From Madurella fahalii (Eukaryota > Ascomycota > Sordariomycetes > Sordariales), in the NCBI GenBank assembly GCA_029876055.1, contig CM056875.1, positions 434,001 through 498,000 of the forward strand: a stretch of 64,000 bases of DNA, in the 5' to 3' direction. How positions within the stretch are numbered: the first letter of the stretch is position 1; each line of letters opens with the position of its first letter. Shown here one piece after another: positions 9,436-19,438 of this stretch. The notes beneath the pieces are model-generated. The model saw nothing but the letters and a program-made list of their open reading frames with translations, was not told the origin of the DNA and made no database searches. The position numbers and the translations under genes were made by a program.

Positions 9436-10304
9436 ATCATCTAATTCAGCTATTTCTGATATAATTGTAGTTAATTCCTAGTATTATTATAGTGTATTTG
9501 AGGATAGTTGTTTAGAGGAGGTAGAGAGATAGGTGTCAAATCAAAAGAGGGATTGCGAGTAAGAAAAGGAGAGTGAAAGGATGATTCGCATTGTAGGAGC
9601 AGCGTCTGCGCAGCTATCGCTTCTAAGGAGGTGGTAGGTGACAGTGTTGAACTCTGAACCTTCCAAAACTTCCGGCGAAGCCGGCAATTTATAGGCCTTT
9701 GCGGCTCCCCCGTACCCGACGCCGGTAGCCATATCCCTGACCCTGGTAATTCTCCTCTTGCACCTGATATATATAAACTCGCCTAGACCACTTTCCTTTG
9801 TATTTAAACCAGCCTTTTAGTCTCCTACTATAGTAGATAGATTCTCAGAGACTTCAACTTTTCTATGTACTTCCTACGACCTCTACTGAGCTCCTATACG
9901 CGTAATAGGAAAGGATATTAATTAGTGAGTTATGTACGACATCAAATGGTTGCTAGTCCGTTAACCTTTGACCTAGGCCAGAGTATGTATTGCCTGAAAG
10001 AGTGTCGTCGAAGCATGGACTACCCCCTCTATATACACAACCAATGCTCTTTTAGTTAGCTAATATCATTTCTTCTAAAGCGATTAAAGGAGAGCCTACC
10101 CTAGAAGAAGTACTCGCGATAACACCCCCTCTAGGCAGTCAAAACCACTGGGTTCTTGAATAGGAGGAGAGTAAATAAGACAAAGCGGTATTCCCAGTAT
10201 AGAACTCTTACGGGCCAAAAGAGGGTAATCGAACCCCGACTAGCTGGGCTCAGCAAATATCTGCCTAGGCAGTTCGCGTAAGGTTTACCGACGGTATAAG
10301 CTTA
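9436..10304. other. No recognisable gene
   Basis: AT-rich to mixed sequence, no convincing coding pattern. The short open frame at 9541-9732 (minus) has no recognisable features. Confidence 0.3.
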
Positions 10305-11710
10305 TACTACGTACAGCACGGAGCTTTTGTCAAAACTAACGGTAAGATTTTCGCACTTTCCCGGGAGAGTAAAATAGCTAGCTAACTTAGACTAGATAGC
10401 GGTTATTCAGTCGAGCAGGTTTTGAAGTTTGCCGATCAACAAAACTCATCAGTTCTTCACAAGCACTATCTAGGCACAATAAACACAGTCGATGGTACGG
10501 CAAGCTATTTTAGAATGGATATTCGGAACGATCTCATCGAAGACTTTCGCTCGGCAACTATAAGATGGAATAGCGATCTGCCTCTCGAGCTCCCAGCTAA
10601 GGGAAGGGAAAAGTTAGAGCAAAACGAAGAATACACCACTCTCTCACCCTTGATTAAAAGGCTATACCTTCAGATAAACGACGAGAATACCCCAGAGGAG
10701 GCACGTCAACGACTTACGGGGCAGCGAAATCTAGCCTATAGCAAACGACGAAGACTCGAGAGGAGTAAACTTCGCGAATGCCAGCAAAAACAGCCGAAGG
10801 TGTACCCAACAGAGCATAAGGCTTACAAGGAGAATGATTGGCACCGCAATCACTTCCTTCGAGTTCTCTACATAATACCCGAACGCAAGCGCCTATGTCG
10901 CACTCTGTCACTGAGAATGCCACTTCGGAATCCGCAGGGAATTTCCACTCTCAGTAATCTCATTACTCTCCGGGAAAGCGACTACCGGGTTGCTTATCAA
11001 GATGTACTAAAACCTAAACGCGGCCGCTGCCCAAACCCGTCTTATAATATGGACATAGAGAGGTAAGAAATAATTCTGTATACTGGAGAAGAGCCTGCAG
11101 CTAATTAATCATTTGGACAAACATAGTATCCCTGCCAAAAGAGATGGAAGCACATATACCGCTGCTCCGAAATGTTTTATAAGAAGACCTGCGGTTTCGC
11201 TCAATTCTACTTTTTATACAGCTGCTGGATAACAAACCGGAAGGCGTAGTTACGTTACTACCAGAACCTATCGATAAACACCAGGTTCCATTCCGCTGCA
11301 ACCCAGTCTTCTTTCGTCACACCGTCGCCTGTACAGGATATTATCCTATTCACCTCGGGAGAACAGACCTTCCAGCAGATATACGAACGCAGCAGTATCT
11401 CGACACCCACGCCTGGAAACGTCATATCTCCCAATACATATCGGCTTACATCAACGCCAGAGTTGGGTCAACCAGCATTGCATATCCACATCCAGAATGT
11501 CCTTGCTCATTTGGATCGGGTGAAGACCTTCAACACCATCTTAGAGATGTCCACAGTATTGAAATATATACTAGGACAAAGCGCAAGTCAAGCCCTGAAA
11601 ACGGCTAAAATCGAAAATTCAAGTTATATCGCCCCGTTAAAAGGACGCGGACTTTGCTTCCAGCAGGCCGTAATTCAGACCCTGTCCACAATTCAGCAGA
11701 TTAGGATACT
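10305..11710 (+). pseudogene. DUF3435 tyrosine recombinase relic (Starship captain-like family)
   Basis: An open stretch of 214 codons (10422-11066) reads as the C-terminal part of a DUF3435 protein: the segment around the catalytic tyrosine (NSSVLHKHYLGTINTVDG), the charged LELPAKGREKLEQNEEY linker, a KRRRLERSKLRECQQ coiled-coil region, and YQDVLKPKRGRCPNPSYNM. Upstream (10305-10420) the frame continues but has a stop. Downstream another frame carries the family's C2H2 finger, CPCSFGSGEDLQHHL followed by RDVH (about 11495-11545), and ends near 11630. The N-terminal catalytic Arg region is absent, so it is truncated and frameshifted. DUF3435 recombinases mobilise Starship giant transposons and Cryptons; whether this copy ever did is unknown. 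Confidence 0.75.
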
Positions 11711-12280
11711 AACCTAATCGACCTTCACTAGACGCCTTCGTCAATGAGCGGTTTAACATCGCCTATATCTAGTAATAAGGTGTCACGCACACAGGAGCTC
11801 AGCAGAGGGCGTGGGAAGTACGTGAAAAGGTTGAAGTCTCTGAAGATCTATCTACTACAGTAGGAGACTAAAGGACTAGCTTAAATATACAAAGGAAATA
11901 GTCTGGGCGAGCTCATATAATGAGCTGCTGAGTTCGGCGGTCAGGAGCCGAGCTCTGTAAGTGCGTTTCCCAGCGCGACATACCCCCAGTTGGCTAGCAT
12001 TTTGCTTGCCAACTACACTTTTAACAGCTTTACGTAGGAACTCCCTAGCTGCATTTATGCATATATGCATTTTTTGGCGTTAGCGTTGTCAGTCGCTTTT
12101 TGTATGTAGGGAGCTGCGCAGTATATAGATCAATTACGCGAGCGCAGCTCAGCTTGTCCGAATTATATTTAGCGCTGCAGATCTCCCGTAAGATTAGCAT
12201 TGCCCCACGCCCTACTATAAATCGAGAGCTCCTGAGCTTGCGATCGCAGCGCTTTATACAAGAACAATAACACCACTACT
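11711..12280. other. Upstream region of the small spliced gene
   Basis: No coding pattern seen. Contains TAGGAACTCCCTAGCTGC and an ATGCATATATGCAT palindrome (about 12058-12071). ACTATAAAT near 12223-12231, about 50 bp before the ATG, could serve as a TATA-like element. Confidence 0.3.
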
Positions 12281-13005
12281 ATGCCTCTCAAGAAAAGTTC
12301 TGCCTACGCCGCTGCCCTTATAAAGGCGCGTACTGCCTGTACTCAAAAGCACAAGTCTCTGTTGCCGCCGCCGCTGCCGCAGACCCCTAAGAAGAAGGCC
12401 CGGAAGGGCGATATCGACTCCCCCGCGCCCAAGTAAGATATTCCCCCGTTCTCTCGAGCTTTAGAGCGAGACTGACAGCGATTTTCCCAGCACCGACGAC
12501 ACACGCGGCGAGCGCCGTAGCGAGGCTTGCCTCGGCTACGTGCTCTCGGCCTTATCTGGCCGCTCCTCCGGGGCGTGCTACGACAAGGTGGGTGGCGGCA
12601 ACCGCTATTTCCGCTGTTCGGCCGGCAAGAAGTGCGAGCCGCTGTAAGTCATTTAGGCGCTCGCGCTTTGTTTTGCCTATTCTGACGCGCTTACGTAGCC
12701 CCGCTATCGCAGTCCCCTGGGCTGCCAAGCTCACTGCGGCTATCGAGGCCAACGAGTCCGGCCCAGTAAGTTCCTCCTGCTCTTCCTAACTGTCTTCGAG
12801 AGCGTCGCGCTGACAGGAATGTACGTTTTAGAAGATCCGGTCCTATTGGACCACCCTGCGCATGCTCCTCGGCGTAGAAGATGAGGAGTACTCGCCGCTC
12901 CCTGGTACGCCTGGCGCTACGGGCCCCAGCGGCGCCGCTGTCACGCCTACCCCCAAGGGCAAGGGCAAGGGTAAGGGCAAGGCGCCCGCACTTGAGGAAG
13001 ACTAG
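12281..13005 (+). CDS. Small spliced gene of unknown function (181 aa)
   Basis: Proposed exons 12281-12432, 12491-12643, 12699-12765 and 12832-13005. All three introns have GT..AG ends, CTGAC/CTAAC-like branch sites and preserve phase, giving 181 residues. The N-terminus is Ala/Lys-rich (MPLKKSSAYAAALIKARTAC). The middle has spaced cysteines and a YFRCSAGKKCEP motif that could bind a metal. The end is a KGKGKGKGK tract and EED. After the TAG stop at 13003-13005 the frame continues open with a long Glu run and CEYTKALVREMAGLF, so the protein was probably longer and has been cut by a nonsense change. GC-rich, unlike the RIP-eroded DNA to its left, and next to the DUF3435 relic, so it may be cargo of a mobile element. 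Function not recognised. Confidence 0.5.
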
Positions 13006-14501
13006 GAGGAGGAGGAGGAAGAAGAGAGGGAGCTGCCCTCTAGCGTATGCGAGTACACTAAGGCGCTTGTAAGGGAGATGGCTGGGCTGTTTAGTCAAGT
13101 CAATATCTCCCATTGCTTCCGGGTCACGCCTTCGCCGCCCGCCTCGATCCGCACCGCATCAGGATCGCTTTCCCAGATCGCCTCTTGGATATTGTCGAAT
13201 GGGGCGTCCACTACCTCCGGCGCAAACATTATGCCCACCCTCTACCAGTACAACCCCCCTTCATCCCTCTTCTCCGGTACAATGGTCCGTGCCAAGGCAG
13301 CGTTGGAATTGACGAGGATGTGGTCTCTGATATTCTGAAGCACCAGGTGGCGAGACGCGGATCGCGAAGCGGGCGGCTTGGTGTCCGGAAGGCGAAGGAC
13401 AGGCTGCCAGGTTGTGGACGTCGGCGGGCCCGACATCGTGCCGCGACGGGAAATACTTCTCACGGCTAGCAGGTTCTCTCCATCATTCCAACACCATCAT
13501 GACCTCTCTATCGCGCATTGCTTGCGGGACGCCGACAAGATGAAAGGCTCCAACCCCACACCTTCAACCACCACCCTCGATCGCCCCCTCACCGAGCTTG
13601 TCGAACTTGCGCGCGGCCACCTACAAGCTTCCCCTTTGCCGCGCGCTGCTCTTCGTCCGCCAAATCCTCGGAGTTTCGTGGAACTCTTCGAGACGAAAAC
13701 TTGGCACAAAAATGGCGGGAAGATTCCTGGATGGGGGCGCATCCTTCCCACTCAGAGTCCCTGCACGGGTTCGACGAGCTTGGGTGAGAGGCCGTCTCGG
13801 CCCGTCTCGGCCCGTCTCGAAGGGTTAATCGGCGGGAAGCGGGAGGGGGGTCTCCCGGGTTCTGTGGTGGCTAAAAGTGTGGGGTCGAGCATTAGCTCAC
13901 CTCGCAATCTGGAAAGTAATTGCTTCTGTGAGTCGTTCACACAAGAGGACTGAAAAGCCTCTACGAGATAACTGCGACGCCTTGCAGCCAATAATCCAAA
14001 GGATTTTGGATCGCGAATCTCTCGACGCGCATAAGGCAGAGTTGCTATATTTCTCTGGGACGCGGACTCTGGATCGCGTTCGACTACGACAATCCTGAAC
14101 ACGATGACTGCGCGGTCAGCGGCTTTCGAATGAGGAAAAACTTTACTAAGATTATTCCCATTTCTGTACCCACATCAGTTGTTCATGAACGTATTCGCGA
14201 CTGTCCTACTTCCCAGCTTTTGTACGCTCCATCGCATTGCTCTGCCCCCAAAGCACTAGTTAATCAGCTTGTAGGTCGGCAGCCTGCCATCCAACAGTTC
14301 CGAGGAAGATACTGAAGGACGAACTAACCACTCTTCGACGCCACTATCGGAGGAAAAGAGAACAACGACACTAGATCGGGCAGTCATTGGATGGAGGGAC
14401 GACGGAGGAAGGACCAGCAGCAAGGAAAGATGCAACAGCGAGGACGACGCCAATGAGAGTGACAACTGCGTGACTCTACAGGAAGCGTCCGTCCCCGACA
14501 A
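13006..14501. other. No recognisable gene
   Basis: GC-rich with several overlapping open frames on both strands (for example 13378-13953 plus), none with a recognisable motif. Bases 13030-13080 continue the frame of the preceding gene. A short GTCTCGGCCC triplication lies near 13795-13818. Confidence 0.35.
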
Positions 14502-14639
14502 AGAGCGTCGAGACACGTCGTCCTCGAGGACTGCTCCCTGAGTTCTTCGAGGGAAGAGTATAAACGCAAAAGAGCGTCGAGACACGTCGTCCTCGAGGAC
14601 TGCTCCCTGAGTTCTTCGAGGGAAGAGTATAAACGCAAA
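14502..14639 (+). repeat. 69-bp perfect tandem duplication
   Basis: 14502-14570 and 14571-14639 are identical. The unit is 23 codons long, so it does not disturb any frame crossing it; a minus-strand open frame (14256-15008) repeats a 23-residue block there. That frame has no other sign of being a gene. Confidence 0.95.
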
Positions 14640-16693
14640 GGCAGTACGCCGGTCACCCTCTCCAGGGCGAGAGCCGGCGTCGATGCGGAGAAGGTCACCT
14701 GAACCTCCGTGTGGAAACGTTAGTGCTAACCGGAGGACGTTGGCAGCGATGAGGCGGGGCAGTTGTTTGAGGGGGATTGGCAAACGGGCTGGGTGGCGGA
14801 AAGCCCTGCAATAACCGGGTCCGAGTGTTGCTGGACCTGACCTTGGAAGAGGCGCAAAGGGCGGGAGGTTGCTTGTGATGCTCCTTCCTCTCGTCCTTCC
14901 CCTCGTCTTTCCCCCTACCTCCCATCTCTTATGCCAATCCAAGATATGCAGATAGTTCGGAGTATGTCGGTCGCTCGTTCTAAGGTGCCGGGGCTGGATG
15001 GATGGCACTATACATGTTTGAACAGTCTCTATTTAGCCTTAAGGATAGAATGCTACCGTACATGGAGTGGTTGTTTGCCAAGTTTTGCCCCCCCCCCCCC
15101 CAAAAGACATGTCCGGTTGGGGATCCTTCCGACTAAGGGGCAGACGCGGTAAGGATTTGACAGACGGAGGGCTGCGCGGGACAAGGGAGGACGGTTAAGG
15201 CTGGCGCGGAGAGAGTTCCAGTAAGCCGGATGCGTGCGTCGTCGACGACCGTAAGTATGTCGCGAGCTGGTCCGCGACGAAAGGAGGAGGGGCGAGGAAG
15301 AGGCGGGACGCATTCCAGTTGCCATGATATCTCATCAAGCGTCGTGTTGTCTTCGGGTCGGATAGCGCGAACCTCGGTTACCGAACATGCTCTTGCCGTC
15401 GTGAGCCGCTGGTCGGGCTTACGTCGCCCGTCCCGGAGTAAGGTGCGGCTATACCCATCCATGATATCGATGCCACGATAGCAGGCGCGGTGCAGGTTGA
15501 AGCCGACGGCGACAACGGCCACGCCGATGACGAGACATCGAAGGCCGCTGGCGTCGGCGTCGCGTCACGGTGTGGGGCATCCGAGTCCGCCTCGACTGGT
15601 CCGAACAACGGGCAGGTTCAACCATCAACCTCATCGCCTCGTCTTTGGCAAGGCGGCGCAGGGAGGGAGCGGCTTCTTGACGCGGCTGTCACGATCGACC
15701 AGAGGGAGGAGCGGTTAAGGCAACTCGACCTGTGAGCTTGTAGGCGCCGCCTTTGCGCAAAGGCAGTTCGCCTCAAAATGATGCAGAGGGTGGGCGCAAT
15801 CGAGGATGTGGCCCGGTTCTTGTCAGTCTGGCTAGCTAAGTTTGGTCCAAGAGTCACTTGGGCGACGGTCGTCGGCGCGGTCGTAGCTGGGGGCGGACGC
15901 TTTCTGGGTGCTGCGGCCGAAGTCACAATCAGACTTGACATTGAGGTAACCACCGGCTCGAAGATGCTCGAGATCGAGGTGAACGCTCGCGCTGCAAGAA
16001 ATGGTGTTGGTGGTCAGTCTATCAGAAGAGGGGGAAGGGCCACTCCAACCATCGCCTCGTCTTTGGCAGGGCGGCGCGGGGCAGTCGTTTTCGCAATGTG
16101 GTCACTCGCAAAAGTCTGCCGACATCAAGAGGACAGCTACCCTCCTCCGGGGGCCGCCGGTAGGCGGCCCACCCGTGTGGCGACGCGTCGGTGCCAAGCA
16201 TGAAGCAGCTGAAGGTCGAGCGCCCTCTACACCATTTTTGCGCAAACGATCGCCTCCGCGCCGCCCTTCAATCCTCCTTCCCCGGCCCTACGCTGTTAGG
16301 AGGTCTCACCATGCAAGCTGCCAAAGACGAGGCGTTGTGATTTGTCATGATGGTTGGAGCATATCCCCCGTTTTAATTACAAGGACTGACCACCCCATTG
16401 CCACTATTCAGGAGCCAACACCGTCTCTTAATTCATGAAGGCATCGCGCGCAGCGCAAGCATTCCCTTCGAGCGTACGACGACAAGGTCTGAGGAGTCGG
16501 CGAAAACAGACGTCCGCGTGAAAAGCAACTCAACCCGGTGGATAGATGTCGAGCTCGGGTCTGACGACGGCCACAGGATGCGCGTCGGGACAGGAAGCCC
16601 ATGATTACGGTGGCCGAGGCAAGTTCAAAGCCATCAAAGGGAGATCGAGAGCGAAGTCGAGAACTCGGGCAAGTAGTGGATGGGGTTGAGTGG
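14640..16693. other. Decayed repeat-rich sequence
   Basis: No gene recognised. A 14-C run lies at 15088-15101. Two copies of an ATCGCCTCGTCTTTGGCA word (15633 and 16051) and an inverted copy (about 16319-16337) belong to a dispersed repeat whose perfect pair bounds 16694-17905. Segments near 15811-15870 and 16556-16590 recur inverted at about 18097-18250. Confidence 0.4.
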
Positions 16694-17905
16694 CTCGTCT
16701 TTGGTAGCTGCGCTGCCCTTGAATTGTTGGAGAGCATCTCCTTTTACCCTCTTCTCAACTACATGGGCTAATTACCAACACCTCTTCGCAGTGCGAACGT
16801 TCACTCTCAAGGGGTGCCCGCCACAGCTATGCGTGTCACGTTCGTAAACTTGAAGCTGCCCTGTCCGCTCCATCATCAACGGCGGTCACTTGTCAAGCTC
16901 AGACGAGCCCCGCACCATGCACACTTCTCGATACACTACCGATGGCGGCATTTTGGTGCTGCACCGTCCGGTTATCACCATCTCGAAACCGTCAATCACC
17001 GCGGAGCCAAGCTTCTCGTCACCTACGATCTGGCAAGGCCAAGCAGAGCTTGTCCTGCTCAGCGAGAATGAGGATGGGGCTTCGAGGACGAGGTATATGG
17101 TGAATGATCTGAGATCTTCGCTCCAGCAGCCTCCTCCTGCCTCATCTGATAATAATCGCTAGTGCATTCTCCTTGAAGACGACGCCCGCAACCCTCGCGG
17201 CGCCCGCTTTGTCATCAGCCGAATTGACAGCAACAAGACGTTCCTCCACTTCGACTGTCCCCTGAAACTAATCAAGCGAGCAGCCGACAAGGATGAGGAC
17301 GAGGCAGACGGGCAGCAGCAGCAGCAGCGAAGCTACTACGTGCACGTCGCCCGACTCGCCGACGCAGGCCAAGAGTTCATCATCGAGAAGATCCCGACCC
17401 CTCAGGACCTGCGGATCCCCCGGCCGCAGAACCGGAAGCAGTACTCGGACCGGCTGATTGTCACGGCGGACATGCTGATCTGGGCGCTGAGGTACGCGGA
17501 GCGCTGCCTTACTTCTTCTTCTCGCTCACGCAGCGCCTGCTGGTCCAGCGTGCCCTCAAGGCGCTGGTCCACTGCGCTTGGATCGCGACGTACGACCCCG
17601 ACTGGAACCCGAATGGCCACTGGAGATGGTTCTGGAAGCTGTCCAACTACGAACCCCCCATCCCGTTCAGCACGCTGATGAAGTACTACTGCAAATACAT
17701 CATCTCGCTCGCCATCGTCACGGATAGGTACATGGTGATGATGCTTCCTGTGCTGTACTGGTTTCCCGCCCTCGAGATTCCCGACCGCCCCTCCCCAACT
17801 ATTCCTCCCTGCGCCTTACCTATTGACGGTGCACCGCCTTGGGTAGCGCGTGCCATTGCTCCGTCATCACATGCAAGAAAGTGCAGCGCAGCTACCAAAG
17901 ACGAG
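16694..17905. mobile_element. 1.2-kb segment bounded by a 23-bp perfect inverted repeat
   Basis: 16694-16716 (starting CTCGTCTTTGGTAGCTGCGC) and 17883-17905 are perfect inverted copies. Related but imperfect copies lie at 15633, 16051 and 16319. No flanking target duplication was identified, so calling this a transposon is inference. It encloses a broken gene of unknown type. Confidence 0.5.
16890..17760 (+). pseudogene. Broken gene of unknown function
   Basis: Protein-like frames follow each other: SRYTTDGGILVLHRPVITISKPS from about 16926, a stop at 17161, then ILLEDDARNPRGARFVISRI and a Gln-rich stretch leading to YVHVARLADAGQEFIIEKIP and YSDRLIVTADMLIWALR. After a frame change near 17495 comes ALPYFFFSLTQRLLVQRALK, then WNPNGHWRWFWKLSNYEPPIP and FSTLMKYYCKYIISLAIVTD. 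The composition and non-random aromatic pattern suggest a real protein, now disrupted by one stop and a shift (or an unmodelled intron near 17495). The family was not recognised. Confidence 0.4.
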
Positions 17906-19438
17906 ACGATACATGACGAGATGTGATGATGGTTGGAGTACAATGACTGAACCCCCCGATTCAACAGCCAACCAAACAACTACATGCCCCGCGCGACCTT
18001 CTGCTCACCATGCGCTCCACCGTCGCCAAGCCGTGACACACCTTGAAAGGACTTTGCAACATTAGGCTGACGGCGTCCGTAGATGGCCTTGGACCCGACG
18101 CGCGTCTGGTGACCGTCATCAGACCCAAGAACGGCACTCCTGATGTGCCTCTCCTTGCAGGTGTATACAGCTCGAACTTCACGATCTCCGTCGGCAGATG
18201 ATATGGAGTGACTCTTGGACCAAAGTGACAAGAACTGGGCCACATAGTGATGAGATTGATGGAGGCCAGGACTTGACCACCCCGGCGGCGCAGGAAGCGT
18301 CCGCCACGTAGGCGGTGACCGCGGGTACTCGTCTGAGGTTCTTCGAGTGAAAGAGTTTCAGGCCGCACAATATCGCGCCCCTGCGCCTCATTGTGGCGTC
18401 GCCATGACCGAAGGGTTGATGCTGGATGCGGTGACGCGCCCGTGCGGGGGTAACCAAAAGACTGGCGCCTCCCCTGTCTCTTTATCATTGTCGTGCTCAC
18501 GGAATCCCTCCATCGCGTATCGTTTGCGCACTCACCATAATCACACAACACAATACGCCCCCGCCTCCCTCTTCTAGCCCTCCTTCCCCCAACCCTCTCC
18601 CAACGCCTCTTCATAAATCAAGTCCCCTTCTATTCCTCCCTCCCCCCTGCGCCGAAGTCCCCCTCTCCCGCATCGTCCGCGACATGTCCTCAGGCTGCGG
18701 CGACGGTTCCCGCACAACATCCTACTCCTGTTTCTGTGTTTCCTCCTCCACAAAATTCGCTTCGGGCAGAAGTTGTGAAACCCAATGATGACGTGGTTGC
18801 GGATCAGGGCGCACGCGAAGGTAAGGCAGGTGAGGGAGCCTCATTTCATGATTTTTAGGAGCTGCTTGACACACTTACACGTGGCTCACAAAGCCCAAGG
18901 ACAGATGTTAGGTACCAGCGGCATGCTCTCTGGCAAATGGCGGGGCGACAGGTTTAGGGGACTTGGTAAAGTGAGATTGTTAGGAGGAGTCGTGGCGAGA
19001 TTGATTGGTCTCCATGTCCCCAACCATAGAGCCCTACGTTCTCAATGTAACTGGAATCTTCTACTGCAGCGTGCAGATCATTTCGAACTTCTATGAACCG
19101 TGTGTCGTCTGGCCGAAACTAACTCCTAGGCGTATGATGGGCCATCTCAATTATAGAGTGAGCCGGCGCTCTCATCAATCTTTGGGGGTCCAGAGTTTTT
19201 GAGGCCATCACAAGTTTACGAAGCTTGAAGTCTTTGTTTCACACCAAATTCTTGTGCCGTGCTACGTTGTGACCTTATTTTGTCAAGATAAATCACTAGA
19301 ATCACCAACTCAAGCCGATTGCGTTACTACCCTTTTTGCTTTGCCAACCACGTTGCTAGGTATCTGCCACTAGTTCTGTTGCTCAAAGCTTTCAGGTCTT
19401 CTGACGAAATTCAATATCTAGGTACTACTAGACCCAAA
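17906..19438. other. Non-coding, including an inverted partial copy of upstream sequence
   Basis: About 18097-18250 is an inverted, shortened relative of pieces at 15811-15870 and 16556-16590. Otherwise no gene is seen. The last several hundred bases are the presumed promoter of the HET gene. Confidence 0.35.

Noticed and set aside
14256..15008. 250-codon minus-strand open frame containing the 69-bp duplication
   Set aside because: No motif, arginine/proline-rich composition typical of a random frame in GC-rich DNA, and the duplication explains its apparent internal repeat.
14931..15152. LINE reverse-transcriptase-like KVPGLDGW motif
   Set aside because: Only a short match to the 'KAPGPDG' motif; no YADD region or longer homology follows.
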